The position numbers were made by a program, and so were the translations under genes. From CBDCYN01 sp965224205 (GTDB lineage Bacteria > Planctomycetota > Phycisphaerae > Phycisphaerales > Phycisphaeraceae), in the NCBI GenBank assembly GCA_965224205.1, contig CBDCYN010000009.1, positions 1 through 64,000 of the forward strand: a stretch of 64,000 bases of DNA, in the 5' to 3' direction. Below, one piece after another: positions 44,106-53,407 of this stretch. The notes beneath the pieces are model-generated. The model worked only from the letters and a program-made list of their open reading frames with translations. It searched no databases and had not been told where the DNA came from. Position 1 is the stretch's first letter, and the number at the start of each line of letters is the position of its first letter.

Positions 44106-47030
44106 ATGTGGCCTGATGACCATTTCTACGACCGTTTGGTCAGGTTAATGAGCCTGCCTCGATGCTTGCGTCGAAGGCGGTTTCGGACCAAACGCCGGGC
44201 GACCAACGCCGCTGCGACGCCGGTCCATCTGTTCACGGATGGGCTTGAGGCGCTTGAACCCCGTGTTTTGCTCGATGGGCAGCAGATCATGGGCCCAGTC
44301 GATACTGCTCAGAATCACGCGGCGCCTCTATTCCTCGTTGATCCCAGCGCCCCGCTTGTCACCGCATCATCGAGCCAGGGCGATGATCACGACACCGATG
44401 ACCACGTCCACGACGCCCCTGCGGCTGATCCTGCTCACCCGGATGACCCGCAGAAACAATCCGAGCACGATGCCCTGCTGAACCTGGTTCCTCACGAAGC
44501 CGCCACGCACGTCGCGGTCCGCAGCGGCCCCTGGTCGGCGGTCGACACATGGCAGGATATGGACGGCAACGGTTTGGGGGACATTCCCGATGTGGACGCG
44601 GACGTGCTGATCCCCGCGGACCTCACCGTGACGTATAACGTTGTCAACAATGTGCCCCTGCACACCATCCGTGTCGACGGCCAGCTACATTTCGAGCACG
44701 ACCGTGACACGCTCTTGGTGGTCGATACCCTCGTCGTCGATCCCGGCGGCAGCCTCAAGATCGGCACGGAGGACGCCCCGGTCGCCGCCGACGTCTTCGC
44801 CCTGATCATGATCTGGGGCCAAGACCCGATCGATACCCAGTGGGACCCCACCCTGCTTAGCCGGGGGCTGATCTCTCACGGCACCGTCGAGATCCACGGC
44901 ACCGAGAAAACCCCCTTCGTGGCGGTTGAAAACGGGCTGAAAAGGAAAGACACCGAGTTGGTGCTGGCCCAGGTGCCTGTGAACTGGCGGGTGGGCGATG
45001 CCCTCGTACTCACCGGCAGCCACCACAACGCGCGACGCTATGAACAACTGACCATCCGCCAGATCGACGGCAACCGCGTCACCGTCGACCCGCTTAAACA
45101 TAACCACACCCCCCCCGACGGGTACTCGATGTACGTGGCCAACACCTCCCGGAACGTGATGATCTTCTCGCAAGACCGCACCCAGATCGGAACGCGGGGC
45201 CACGCCATGTTCATGCACTCCGACCAGGTCCAGATCCACAACGCCGGGTTCTACGGCCTGGGGCGCTCGGACAAAACCGAAACGGTCAACGACCCTCAAC
45301 TCGACGACCAGGGCCAGCTGGCCCCCACCACCGGCCTCAACCCGCGGGGACGCTACTCGGTGCACTTCCACCGCAATGGGGCCACCTTCGACGATGAGCC
45401 GGCCGTGATCACCGGCAGCGCGGTGGTCGATAGCCCGGGCTGGGGTTTCGTCAATCACGACAGCTACGTGGTCATGGAAGACAACGTATCGATCAATGTG
45501 TCCGGGGCTGGGTTCGTGACCGAGTTCGGCAATGAGATCGGCACGTTCGCCCGTAACCTCGCCATCGGCTCCCAGGGCTCGGGGGACTCGATCTCCAGCC
45601 GGTTCGACGAATTCGATTTCGGCCACCAGGGCCACGGGTTCTGGTTCCACGGTGCCGGGGTTGAGGTTGTCGACAACATCGCCACGGACCACGCCGGCGC
45701 CGGGTTTGTCTATTATGGACGGACCTCTCCGGTGGAGTTCGACGCCGCCAACCTGCCCGACCCCGTGATCGCCGGCGGGAAGCAGGCACTCAAAGTCAAG
45801 CACGTTCCGATCCGGAAGTTTAGCGGCAACCTCGCTTTTTCCGTGAGGATGGGGCTGAGGACCTGGCACCACCTGCGTAACGCCCCGCACGACGCCCGCA
45901 GCGTGATCGAGGACTTTACGGTCTGGGGATCCCGCGTCCATGGGATCGATCTCGCCTACACCCAACAGGTGACCCTGCTGCGGGTGACGGCGATCAACCA
46001 CCTCGAAAAGCCCGAGTTTGCCGGGGTGAAGATCAACCCCTGGACGCAGGACATCATCTATCACAACGTCGATCTACAGGGGTGGGAAGTCGGGATCAAG
46101 GTCCCCCGTAAAGACGATGTGCTGATCCGCAACGGGTACTTCAATAACGTCACGAATATCTTCATCTCCCCCGCCGACGGGAAGCGATCGATTAAGATCG
46201 ACGGCAACCCGCAGTTCGGTCAGCTCAGCGACAAAGCCCTCCAGGGCAGGCCGCAGTGGGACATCGACATGGCCGTGTTGGAACTCGAAGACGGGACCGA
46301 TGATATCGAGAAGTTGTTCGCACCCTCCGTCATCAAACTGGATACAGCCCTCTATAGCGACAAGCAGCTGTATTATGTGGAACAGGGGGCAGACTTTATC
46401 CCGTTCAAGTCTGATCAAGTGTCTGATGTGGTCCCGACACAACTGATCGATCAAACAACCCAGCAGATCTGGGATCAGCACCGGATCGCGGTCGGCGCAA
46501 CGGTAGCGCCCCAAGACGCGGTCCAGATTCCCAGGATCAACGGCTTGATCGGTGCGCCCACGACCTACGGTGTCAGCGACCTCCAACTCAAGAGCCCCAG
46601 GGCGACCCATCAGCTCGAAGGCTACGTCCTGGAATACATCGACCCCAACGGCGTGCACGTGGTTGACCCCGATCCCATCGATCTCCAACCCGGCTGGAAC
46701 CTGATCACCCGCGATGTCCTAAGCTTGACGCAGGCGTTCTACGTCTACGGCGATGTTCAGCCGCCCACCTTTGTGCCCAGTGCCGACCACCCGCTAGTGA
46801 TCAACCCAGCCGCCCTCGATACGGGCTTCACGGTCACCGGCTGGATCTCGGATGACAGCTTCGGCTCTATGCCATACTCCCAGCATTTTTCGGGCAGTGA
46901 CCTGTTGAGCCTGCCGGTGCACACCGGCCTCGCCGCTAAGTCGTACCTGCTGCTCGAGTTCGTGATCGACGATAGGAACGGGAACCACGCCGACGTGGCA
47001 TTGGAGCTGACCCTCGATCACCAAGCCTAA
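44106..47030 (+). CDS. Giant secreted G8-domain, right-handed beta-helix protein with LEPR motif
   Basis: A 974-residue exported protein. The N-terminus has a basic region and the LEPR-type motif EALEPRVLLDGQQ, found at the start of very large planctomycete and other surface proteins. A G8 domain follows (about 140-270, beginning AVRSGPWSAVDTWQDMDGNG). A parallel beta-helix comes next, with repeats such as HAMFMHSDQVQIHNAGFYG and GRYSVHFHRNGATFDDEPAV, reminiscent of the CEMIP/TMEM2-type hyaluronan-binding fold. A beta-sandwich-like end follows (about 800-974). ATG at 44106 follows AAGAGGTGA and is preferred to GTG at 44097. A polysaccharide-binding or degrading role is likely; no catalytic residues can be named. 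Confidence 0.75.
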   Translation: MWPDDHFYDRLVRLMSLPRCLRRRRFRTKRRATNAAATPVHLFTDGLEALEPRVLLDGQQIMGPVDTAQNHAAPLFLVDPSAPLVTASSSQGDDHDTDDHVHDAPAADPAHPDDPQKQSEHDALLNLVPHEAATHVAVRSGPWSAVDTWQDMDGNGLGDIPDVDADVLIPADLTVTYNVVNNVPLHTIRVDGQLHFEHDRDTLLVVDTLVVDPGGSLKIGTEDAPVAADVFALIMIWGQDPIDTQWDPTLLSRGLISHGTVEIHGTEKTPFVAVENGLKRKDTELVLAQVPVNWRVGDALVLTGSHHNARRYEQLTIRQIDGNRVTVDPLKHNHTPPDGYSMYVANTSRNVMIFSQDRTQIGTRGHAMFMHSDQVQIHNAGFYGLGRSDKTETVNDPQLDDQGQLAPTTGLNPRGRYSVHFHRNGATFDDEPAVITGSAVVDSPGWGFVNHDSYVVMEDNVSINVSGAGFVTEFGNEIGTFARNLAIGSQGSGDSISSRFDEFDFGHQGHGFWFHGAGVEVVDNIATDHAGAGFVYYGRTSPVEFDAANLPDPVIAGGKQALKVKHVPIRKFSGNLAFSVRMGLRTWHHLRNAPHDARSVIEDFTVWGSRVHGIDLAYTQQVTLLRVTAINHLEKPEFAGVKINPWTQDIIYHNVDLQGWEVGIKVPRKDDVLIRNGYFNNVTNIFISPADGKRSIKIDGNPQFGQLSDKALQGRPQWDIDMAVLELEDGTDDIEKLFAPSVIKLDTALYSDKQLYYVEQGADFIPFKSDQVSDVVPTQLIDQTTQQIWDQHRIAVGATVAPQDAVQIPRINGLIGAPTTYGVSDLQLKSPRATHQLEGYVLEYIDPNGVHVVDPDPIDLQPGWNLITRDVLSLTQAFYVYGDVQPPTFVPSADHPLVINPAALDTGFTVTGWISDDSFGSMPYSQHFSGSDLLSLPVHTGLAAKSYLLLEFVIDDRNGNHADVALELTLDHQA

Positions 47031-47054
47031 CGAACACGAAGCGGCGACGCGCAG

Positions 47055-47078
47055 CTGCCTCGCGGTCATTGCTTGGAT
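47055..47078. repeat. Degenerate family A half-palindrome
   Basis: GCTGCCTCGCGGTCATTGCT resembles the right arm of the REP family, with no second arm. Weak; listed for completeness. Confidence 0.35.
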
Positions 47079-47162
47079 CCACGCACGTCGCTGCTGAATC
47101 CCGCCGTTGGCGCCAAAGAGACGCACACTATAGGTACACCCATCCCGGACGAATCTACGGCA

Positions 47163-47242
47163 TGACTCACGTACGCGGCAGAGAAATTTCCCAGGCCCGC
47201 GACATCGCCGAGGTGGTCCTTTGATACGCGATGCGTATATCC
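47163..47242 (+). repeat. Dispersed repeat family B, copy 3
   Basis: Shares GTACGCGGCA and the palindromic TTTGATACGCGATGCGTATA with copy 1, with diverged sequence between. It lies in the gap between the G8 gene and the convergent PEP-CTERM gene. Confidence 0.7.
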
Positions 47243-47261
47243 CCTACGTTCAGCCCTACGT

Positions 47262-48047
47262 TCAGCGACGCCTCGGCAATGCCGCCAGGGTCAGGACACT
47301 TAGCAACACCGCTGCCGCGGGTTCGGGGATCGTTCCGCCCGCTAATGCCCCGGGGCTGCCATCGGGCGAGGGGAAGTTGTTAAGTATGTCCCCATTGCTG
47401 GGATCGAACTCAAAGATCATATCGACATCCCGGTCGGACACGAACATACGGGGCCCGTCGAACCCGATCCCGGTCGCCCCATCTGTGGCGGGGAAATGGT
47501 TGAGCATCTGACCGGTTTCAGGATCGATCTCGAAAATCATGTCATCGAACCCGAACTCACCCACAAACAGCGTGCCCGTGGCCGGGTTGAAATCCATGCC
47601 GCCGACCAGGGTGCGGTTGGTATCCACGCTCGTCCACACGTCACCGGTGTCGGGGTTGATCAGGTGGATCCGGGCGTTGCCCATCGCGAATTGTAGCGAG
47701 AACAGCGTCGGACCAAAGGAAGACGTCCCGAAACCCAGCGCATCCATCTGGGCGTTGGGGCCGATGAACGAGTTGGTCACCGCTCCGGTTACCGGGTCGA
47801 GTTCAAAGACCGTAAAATTATTGATGTCAGCAAAATACAGGCTCTTGCCCGAAAAGGCCAAACCGCTGCCGCCGTCGTTCTGGGCTGGGATGGGGGTCGA
47901 AAACGTGTTGATCACCGCCCCGGTATCGGGATCGATCGTCGAGATCGTATCGTCCATCCCGTTGACTGAAAAAATCACGCCCGACGCGACCCCGCACGTC
48001 ATCCCTGTGGCCACAGCCGCGACCATGGCTCGTATCTTGATGCTCAT
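47262..48047 (-). CDS. PEP-CTERM protein with YVTN-type repeats
   Basis: An exported 261-residue protein, probably a beta-propeller. After a signal peptide (MVAAVATGMTCGVASGVIFS) come repeated units such as VNGMDDTISTIDPDTGAVIN, VFELDPVTGAVTNSF, IHLINPDTGDVWTSVD and MIFEIDPETGQMLNHF, each of propeller-blade type. The C-terminus carries the sorting motif IPEPAAAVLLSVLTLAALPR ending in RRR. Start MSIKIRAMVAAV at 48047 follows a purine-rich site; an upstream methionine at 48116 is less likely. Convergent to the G8 gene. Confidence 0.85.
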   Translation of the reverse strand: MSIKIRAMVAAVATGMTCGVASGVIFSVNGMDDTISTIDPDTGAVINTFSTPIPAQNDGGSGLAFSGKSLYFADINNFTVFELDPVTGAVTNSFIGPNAQMDALGFGTSSFGPTLFSLQFAMGNARIHLINPDTGDVWTSVDTNRTLVGGMDFNPATGTLFVGEFGFDDMIFEIDPETGQMLNHFPATDGATGIGFDGPRMFVSDRDVDMIFEFDPSNGDILNNFPSPDGSPGALAGGTIPEPAAAVLLSVLTLAALPRRR

Positions 48048-48116
48048 CTTTCTTTTCCTTCTTTCCCGATTAACTAAAGTTCCCCTAGCGAGCCTGCGAA
48101 CTAGCCGACACGCCAC

Positions 48117-48479
48117 TATTCTGGCTAAAACCTATTAACCACCAAGCTTTAATCCCATAAAACCCCACCTCACGTCTATTCGACGTGAGTACAAACCCAG
48201 CCTTTCGGTTCAGTGGGGGTATCGTGAGAGGATTCTCTTATCTCTTCTCTGTGACTTCATACCCCATCCATGCTCCCCGAGCCGATGGCGGCCCATACAC
48301 GACCACGTCAGCTCGACCCGTAGTATAGCAAGACGCCGTTCATTTGCCATAGTAAATGCGTTGCAGCTAATATTTATTTTTGTTCTAATGCTAACCGTTA
48401 CGTTTTTCGTAACTTATTAAGTTGAGTTCTTCAGCATTGGACTTTTTTCAAGGATGTCGAAGTGAGCTATACCGTATTT
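48117..48479. other. Intergenic region, AT-rich, upstream of the PEP-CTERM gene
   Basis: Holds a short hairpin (CTCACGTC with inverse at 48169-48189) and an AT-rich part (48355-48420) with a weak inverted repeat GTTACG/CGTAAC. No gene is seen. The minus-strand promoter of the PEP-CTERM gene is presumably here. Confidence 0.45.
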
Positions 48480-48989
48480 TCATCTGGGGTCGGTATAGCC
48501 GGGATCGGGAAAGGATCGTGGCGGCCGCCACCAAGCGCCCAGCGTCACCAGGGCGATCCCGGCGTAGTTCGCCAGCAGGTCGGTCATCTCCACGCTGCGG
48601 CCGAACCAGCCTTGCGTCAGCTCATCCACCACGGCGTATACACCGGCCGTCAGGGCCGCGATGAGCAGAGCATGTGGGCCGCGGTTGCGGTGACGTTGAC
48701 GCCCCTGCGCATACAGCAACAAGATCGTCAGCAGCACGAAGCACGCGACGTGCACCGGCCGATCGAGCCCGCTGCTGCCCAGGTCCAGGGTTTCGATCTC
48801 AGACTCAGGGTAGTGCGTCGCCACAGCCAGCAGCGGCCAATAGATCGCCAGCAAGACACGAGACCGTCGCCACAAGATCGATTCCAGGTCGATTCGCAAG
48901 AAGTCTGTCTTTCTCAAACCTCGACGACGGGCCTCACGATCCACCTCACGGATCAACCCGGGCGGCTTCAATGTTACCGGCCACCGCAC
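48480..48989 (-). CDS. VanZ-like membrane protein
   Basis: VanZ-family integral membrane proteins are named after a teicoplanin-resistance factor, but most have no known function. The 169 residues show several hydrophobic segments (RVLLAIYWPLLAVATHYPES, HVACFVLLTILLLYAQG, ALLIAALTAGVYAVVDEL) and the family's acidic signature VVDELTQGWFGRSVEMTDLL with NYAGI. The frame begins 44 bases inside the 3' end of parA, so translation is probably coupled or the start lies further in. No drug-resistance neighbours are present. Confidence 0.75.
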   Translation of the reverse strand: MRWPVTLKPPGLIREVDREARRRGLRKTDFLRIDLESILWRRSRVLLAIYWPLLAVATHYPESEIETLDLGSSGLDRPVHVACFVLLTILLLYAQGRQRHRNRGPHALLIAALTAGVYAVVDELTQGWFGRSVEMTDLLANYAGIALVTLGAWWRPPRSFPDPGYTDPR

Positions 48990-50091
48990 CGGGTCCGCTT
49001 CCGACGTCCGCTAACGACCCGGGTACCCGTTGCCGGGCCACCGCCTGGGCCAACCCGAGATAGTCCTTGGCCCCCGCACAATCCGGGGCGTAATCAAAAA
49101 TAGTCTTCCCGAAGCTGGGGCTCTCGGCGAGCTTAATGTTACGGCGGATCGCCGGCTGGTAAACCACCGCGTCGCGCCACGGCACGTCCCGGCCGCGGGC
49201 ATCGGCTAAAAACGACTCGAGATCCGCGGTCACTTCATGGGCGAGCAAGGTCTGCGCTTCGTGCATGCACAAGACCACCCCCCCCACGGTCAGCTGTGGG
49301 TTCAAGGTCTGCTCCACCAGGCTAACCGTCTCTAACAGCTTGCTGAGCCCCTGTAACGCCAGGAAATGGGCCTGCATCGGGACAATCACTTCACGGGCCA
49401 TCGAAAGGGCATTAATCGTCAGCAACCCTAGACTCGGGGGGCAGTCGACCAGGACGAAGTCGAACCACTGACGGCCCGTGATCAGCGGTTGACATTTCTC
49501 GTACAGGATCCTCTGAACCGACCCATTACGCGTCTGCATCGCGGCCAGCTCCGACTCCACACCCGCTAGATTCATCTCCGCGGGTAACACCACAAAGTTC
49601 TCGTCCAACTGATAGGCCACCTCTCCAGCGGAGACCTCCGGTTGGGTCAGCAGTTCGTAGACGCTCAATTCAAGTTCGTCCGGGTCGAGGCCCAGATGCA
49701 GGGTCAGGTGGCTTTGGGGATCGAGGTCGATCATCAGCACACGTTTGTCGAGTTTGGCCAGGGCGGCGCCGAGGTTCACCGTCGTCGTGGTCTTGCCTAC
49801 CCCGCCTTTCTGGTTCATCATCGCGATCAACCGGGTGCAGGGGGTCTCATCAATCGCTGAAGCGGGTTGAGATGGGGCACCACGGGGTTGATCACCACGA
49901 CCAAGTCCCGCCGCTGACACAACAACAGGGTCTAACACCGCCGGTTGGGGCGAGGGATCGCTTAGCCCTGCCGAGCCCGGCGGGTTGTCGGATCTGGCGG
50001 CTTCCGCAGAGGGCGAAGAAGCCGGCGGAGATTCCGGGGAAGAATCCGGGGGGCCGGGTCGGATGGTCGTGTTACCCGGATGAACCGTCAT
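48946..50091 (-). CDS. ParA/Soj-family chromosome partitioning ATPase
   Basis: Walker-type ATPase that positions chromosomes, plasmids or other cargo, usually with ParB and parS. The frame has an 85-residue Pro/Ser/Ala-rich lead before MMNQKGGVGKTTTTVNLGAA (deviant Walker A). VLMIDLDPQSHLTLHLGLD and FDFVLVDCPPSLGLLTINAL are the expected A' and B motifs. The C-terminal part is complete (NIKLAESPSFGKTIFDYAPD). No parB or parS is seen, so it may act as an orphan positioning ATPase. Start MTVHPGN at 50091 is chosen over 50121. Confidence 0.88.
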   Translation of the reverse strand: MTVHPGNTTIRPGPPDSSPESPPASSPSAEAARSDNPPGSAGLSDPSPQPAVLDPVVVSAAGLGRGDQPRGAPSQPASAIDETPCTRLIAMMNQKGGVGKTTTTVNLGAALAKLDKRVLMIDLDPQSHLTLHLGLDPDELELSVYELLTQPEVSAGEVAYQLDENFVVLPAEMNLAGVESELAAMQTRNGSVQRILYEKCQPLITGRQWFDFVLVDCPPSLGLLTINALSMAREVIVPMQAHFLALQGLSKLLETVSLVEQTLNPQLTVGGVVLCMHEAQTLLAHEVTADLESFLADARGRDVPWRDAVVYQPAIRRNIKLAESPSFGKTIFDYAPDCAGAKDYLGLAQAVARQRVPGSLADVGSGPGAVAGNIEAARVDP

Positions 50092-50312
50092 GGACGCCTC
50101 CTTGCGTAAAGGCCAAAACAAATCACGATCGCCGCGTGACTACGATTGTAACAACCGTGATCCAAACGGCCTACCTCAACGACTCGAGCTGTTAAGCCGC
50201 TAGGCAGTTCGAGACGATTCAACGCTCCCGGGCCCGCCCGCCACCGGTCACCATCGAACGGTCAACCCCCGCACCATTGCCACCTAAGCCTGAGTCGGTA
50301 TCATACGCGGCC

Positions 50313-51215
50313 ATGGCCAAGACACGTGAAATCAAAGGGCGGATGAAAGCGGTTGGCAACATCCAGCGGATCACCAAGACCATGCAGATGATCGCCACCG
50401 CCAAGTTCCAAGCCTCCCAACGCCAAGCGACCGAGGCGAAGCCTTACACCCAAAAAATCGCGGAGCTGGTCCAGGAGATGGTCGCGGCCGCATCCTCGGG
50501 CGGTGGGGACGACCCCGCCAGCGGGTCCAAGATCGATCACCCTTTACTTCGCACCCCGCAGCCCGCGGTCAACCGCCGCCTTTTACTAGTGCTGACCTCA
50601 AACCGCGGCCTGTGCGGGGGCTACAACGCCAATATTTTACGGACCGCCACCGCATTTCTCAGGGAACACGCCCACGAGCAGATCGACCTGGAGGTCACCG
50701 GCAAGAAGGGGTTGGCGTACTTCCGATTCGCCAAGACCCCGGTCGCCCAGTTCTATAGCCATCTTTCCGACTCGCCGCCCTATGACCAGATCGAACACCT
50801 CGCCGATCAGGTCATGGATCGCTTCACCCAGGGGCGGTACGACGCGGTCCATGTCACATACATGGAGTTCCTGTCCGTAGCGCGGCAAAAGCCGACCGTT
50901 CTGGAGCTGTTACCGCTGCGCCCGCCCCAAGCCGACGCCAAGGCGGGTTCGACGTCGACGGTTTACGACTATTCGCCCGACCCCGACCAGCTGCTGGGCG
51001 AGCTTTTGCCGGCCAGCGTCCGCACCCAGCTGTTCCAGTGCTTCAACGAAGCGACCGTCAGCGAGCACATCGCCCGGATGGTCGCGATGAAGTCCGCCAC
51101 CGACGCCGCGGGCAAGATGAAGAAATCACTGACCCGCCAGTTCAACCGCGCCCGCCAGACCGCGATCACGACCGAGCTAAGCGAGATCATCGGCGGCGCC
51201 GCCGCGTTGCAGTAG
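50313..51215 (+). CDS. atpG: ATP synthase F1 gamma subunit
   Basis: Central stalk of F1, rotating in the alpha/beta hexamer. The product of 300 residues begins MAKTREIKGRMKAVGNIQRI with ITKTMQMIATAKFQASQ (N-terminal coiled helix) and has LLVLTSNRGLCGGYNANILR and, near the end, VAMKSATDAAGKMKKSLTRQFNRARQ with TAITTELSEIIGGA, the C-terminal helix. The start MAKTRE at 50313 is chosen; an earlier methionine at 50277 is outside the family alignment. No other atp gene is next to it. Confidence 0.95.
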   Translation: MAKTREIKGRMKAVGNIQRITKTMQMIATAKFQASQRQATEAKPYTQKIAELVQEMVAAASSGGGDDPASGSKIDHPLLRTPQPAVNRRLLLVLTSNRGLCGGYNANILRTATAFLREHAHEQIDLEVTGKKGLAYFRFAKTPVAQFYSHLSDSPPYDQIEHLADQVMDRFTQGRYDAVHVTYMEFLSVARQKPTVLELLPLRPPQADAKAGSTSTVYDYSPDPDQLLGELLPASVRTQLFQCFNEATVSEHIARMVAMKSATDAAGKMKKSLTRQFNRARQTAITTELSEIIGGAAALQ

Positions 51216-51233
51216 CCGCCGGGGGCCGCTGGT

Positions 51234-52196
51234 TTATAACTCGCTCACGAGCCGCTTCAAGCGACGCAGCGTCCCCGCCTGGATCAGGTAGTGACGCAAG
51301 AAGTGATTGAACACGTGCCCGGGCTCGCCCCCGAGGTGGTAATCGTCGCCCAGCGGTTTGGGAGGCGGCGACGATAGGGCCATCATGACGTGGTAACAAG
51401 TCTGCTCCGGGGTCCAGTTCCCGAACCAGATCTCGCACTTGCCCTGTTTGTAGCGATCCGGGATCTCTCGGTGCCACAGGAGGTATCTTTCGGCGATGTC
51501 AAGGTTCAACTGCCTGGGCCAGAAAGCCAGCAGCCCGGAATTGAATAGCCGCAGCGGGATTCCCCACGACCGATCGGGCGGGATGAGTTTCGCTTCGAGG
51601 TCCGTGAACGCCCCTTGGGCCTCGGGGGGGACCGCGGCCGCCTCGTCTTGGTGATCGTGGAGGTACCAACCGTGAAGGTTACCGCTTCGGCTCCAATCCA
51701 GCAGGCAGGTGGGCGGCTCGAAGAACGCGGTGTCGGGGTCCATGACGATCACCCGATCGCAGCGGGCCAAGACGATCGGGTGCAGCAGTTTCCCGGCCGG
51801 GGCGTACCCGCTTCCGTACAACCCCATCAACGCGGGCCGATCGGCCAATGCTTCTTTTAAAGGTAATTCTAAATCGGCCGCCGCGGGCCAATACAGCCAC
51901 CGGGTCCCGGGCAGGTGCGCGGTGACCCAACGGCGATCGCGCGCCGTGAGGGTGCCGTCATCGGTGATGGTCACCGCGAGTCGGCCTTGACCGAAACGCA
52001 GCAGTGACTTGACCGCCACCACCCCGATCCGCAGGTCCCGCTTGCACAGCAGCAGATGCACCTCCGCATCCGCGTCCTGCGGGTCGCAAGCCGGTTGGGG
52101 GTGCGTCTGGTTCAAAGAACGCACCGATGCCTCGATCCGGGCCTGATCGATCCGGTTCCGCACCCGGTAAGGCAGCCAGCGGGGAGCCTGTTTCAT
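51234..52196 (-). CDS. Putative glycosyltransferase (GT-A fold, DxD motif)
   Basis: About 320 residues. The metal-binding motif lies in RVIVMDPDTAFFEPP (DPD), followed later by LRLFNSGLLAFWPRQ, a combination typical of GT8-like and related glycosyltransferases. The N-terminal part resembles a nucleotide-sugar fold (VHLLLCKRDLRIGVVAVKSL, LAVTITDDGTLTARDRRWV). No membrane segment is seen. ATG at 52196 is taken; a GTG lies one codon upstream. It converges with atpG, 18 bases apart. Substrate is unknown. Confidence 0.75.
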   Translation of the reverse strand: MKQAPRWLPYRVRNRIDQARIEASVRSLNQTHPQPACDPQDADAEVHLLLCKRDLRIGVVAVKSLLRFGQGRLAVTITDDGTLTARDRRWVTAHLPGTRWLYWPAAADLELPLKEALADRPALMGLYGSGYAPAGKLLHPIVLARCDRVIVMDPDTAFFEPPTCLLDWSRSGNLHGWYLHDHQDEAAAVPPEAQGAFTDLEAKLIPPDRSWGIPLRLFNSGLLAFWPRQLNLDIAERYLLWHREIPDRYKQGKCEIWFGNWTPEQTCYHVMMALSSPPPKPLGDDYHLGGEPGHVFNHFLRHYLIQAGTLRRLKRLVSEL

Positions 52197-52371
52197 CACC
52201 AGCCCCGATGCTCCAAAGGCGATCTCTCAACGGGCGGAAACGCAGCGGTCACGGGTACGCATTCAGGGCCCGAGGTCTTGTGTTCTTTGACCATGGAGCT
52301 GTTGATACTACCATGATCAGGTTTGGACCGGCTTTGATTCACTGATCCACCTTATTTAGAAAGCAAAACGA

Positions 52372-53370
52372 ATGCCCCAGACGTCTCAGATAGAACAAGA
52401 TACCGCGATCGAAGCCGTCCGGCTCGCCAGCCATGCCTGCCGGGCGGTTCAGCAGAAACTCGTCGCGGCCGACACCCTTGAAAAGAAAGACCGTAGCCCC
52501 GTCACCGTCGCCGACTACGCCTCGCAGGCCATCGTCTGCGCCGCGATCAGCGAGGAGTTTCCCGACGACCCGGTCATCGGCGAAGAGGACGCCACCGAGC
52601 TGCGCCGCGATGAGAACGCCACGATCCGACACGCGGTGGTGCAACAGGTCAAAGCGGCGTGGGACTCAACCGCCGACGAGAAGCAGATCTTGGAATGGAT
52701 CGACCACGGGGTGACCCAAGCTAGCAGCGGCAGTGCGGCGAGGTTCTGGACCCTCGACCCGATCGACGGGACCAAGGGTTTTTTGCGTAACGAGCAGTAC
52801 GCGGTGGCCCTGGCCTTGCTCGAAGAGGGCCGGGTCGTGATGGGCGTTCTGGGCTGCCCGAACCTGCCGATGGGCGACCAGACCGGGGCCCTGCTCGTGG
52901 CGGTCCGTGGCGAAGGGGCCAAGGCCTATCCCCTTTGGGACCGTGCCGCCGACGCGCGGGCGATCAAGGTTAGCACCGTTGCCGATCCGTCCCAGGCCCG
53001 GTTCTGCGAGTCGGTCGAGTCGGGTCACTCCGACCAAGGCGCCTCGGCCCAGATCGCGGCCCTGCTGGGGATCACCGGCGATCCGGTGCGGATGGATAGC
53101 CAGGCGAAGTACGCGGCCATCGCCCGCGGCGACGCTTCGATCTATCTCCGCCTGCCGACCCGTGCGGACTATCAAGAAAAGATCTGGGACCACGCCGCCG
53201 GTTCGATCGTCGTCGAAGAGGCGGGCGGGAAGGTCACCGATATCACCGGCCAGCCCCTTGATTTTTCGCTCGGCAAGACCCTAGCCAACAACCGTGGGGT
53301 GATCGCGACCAACAGCCTGATCCACGACCAGGTCGTCCAAGCGGTCCAAGAATCATTCGAGGGTTCATAA
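52372..53370 (+). CDS. 3'(2'),5'-bisphosphate nucleotidase (CysQ/HAL2 type, inositol monophosphatase family)
   Basis: Lithium-sensitive, magnesium-dependent phosphatase that removes 3'-phosphate from PAP or PAPS and recycles it in sulfur metabolism. The 332 residues have the metal sites GEED (70-73) and DPIDGTKGF (129-137), plus the C-terminal motif WDHAAGSIVVEEAGGKVTDI. The length and the middle insertion fit SAL1/HAL2 better than inositol monophosphatase. It lies upstream of ribH and nusB on the same strand, with no clear functional link. Confidence 0.88.
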   Translation: MPQTSQIEQDTAIEAVRLASHACRAVQQKLVAADTLEKKDRSPVTVADYASQAIVCAAISEEFPDDPVIGEEDATELRRDENATIRHAVVQQVKAAWDSTADEKQILEWIDHGVTQASSGSAARFWTLDPIDGTKGFLRNEQYAVALALLEEGRVVMGVLGCPNLPMGDQTGALLVAVRGEGAKAYPLWDRAADARAIKVSTVADPSQARFCESVESGHSDQGASAQIAALLGITGDPVRMDSQAKYAAIARGDASIYLRLPTRADYQEKIWDHAAGSIVVEEAGGKVTDITGQPLDFSLGKTLANNRGVIATNSLIHDQVVQAVQESFEGS

Positions 53371-53407
53371 ACCTTGACCCACCGTGGGATCCCCCCCGAG
53401 ATTTTTC

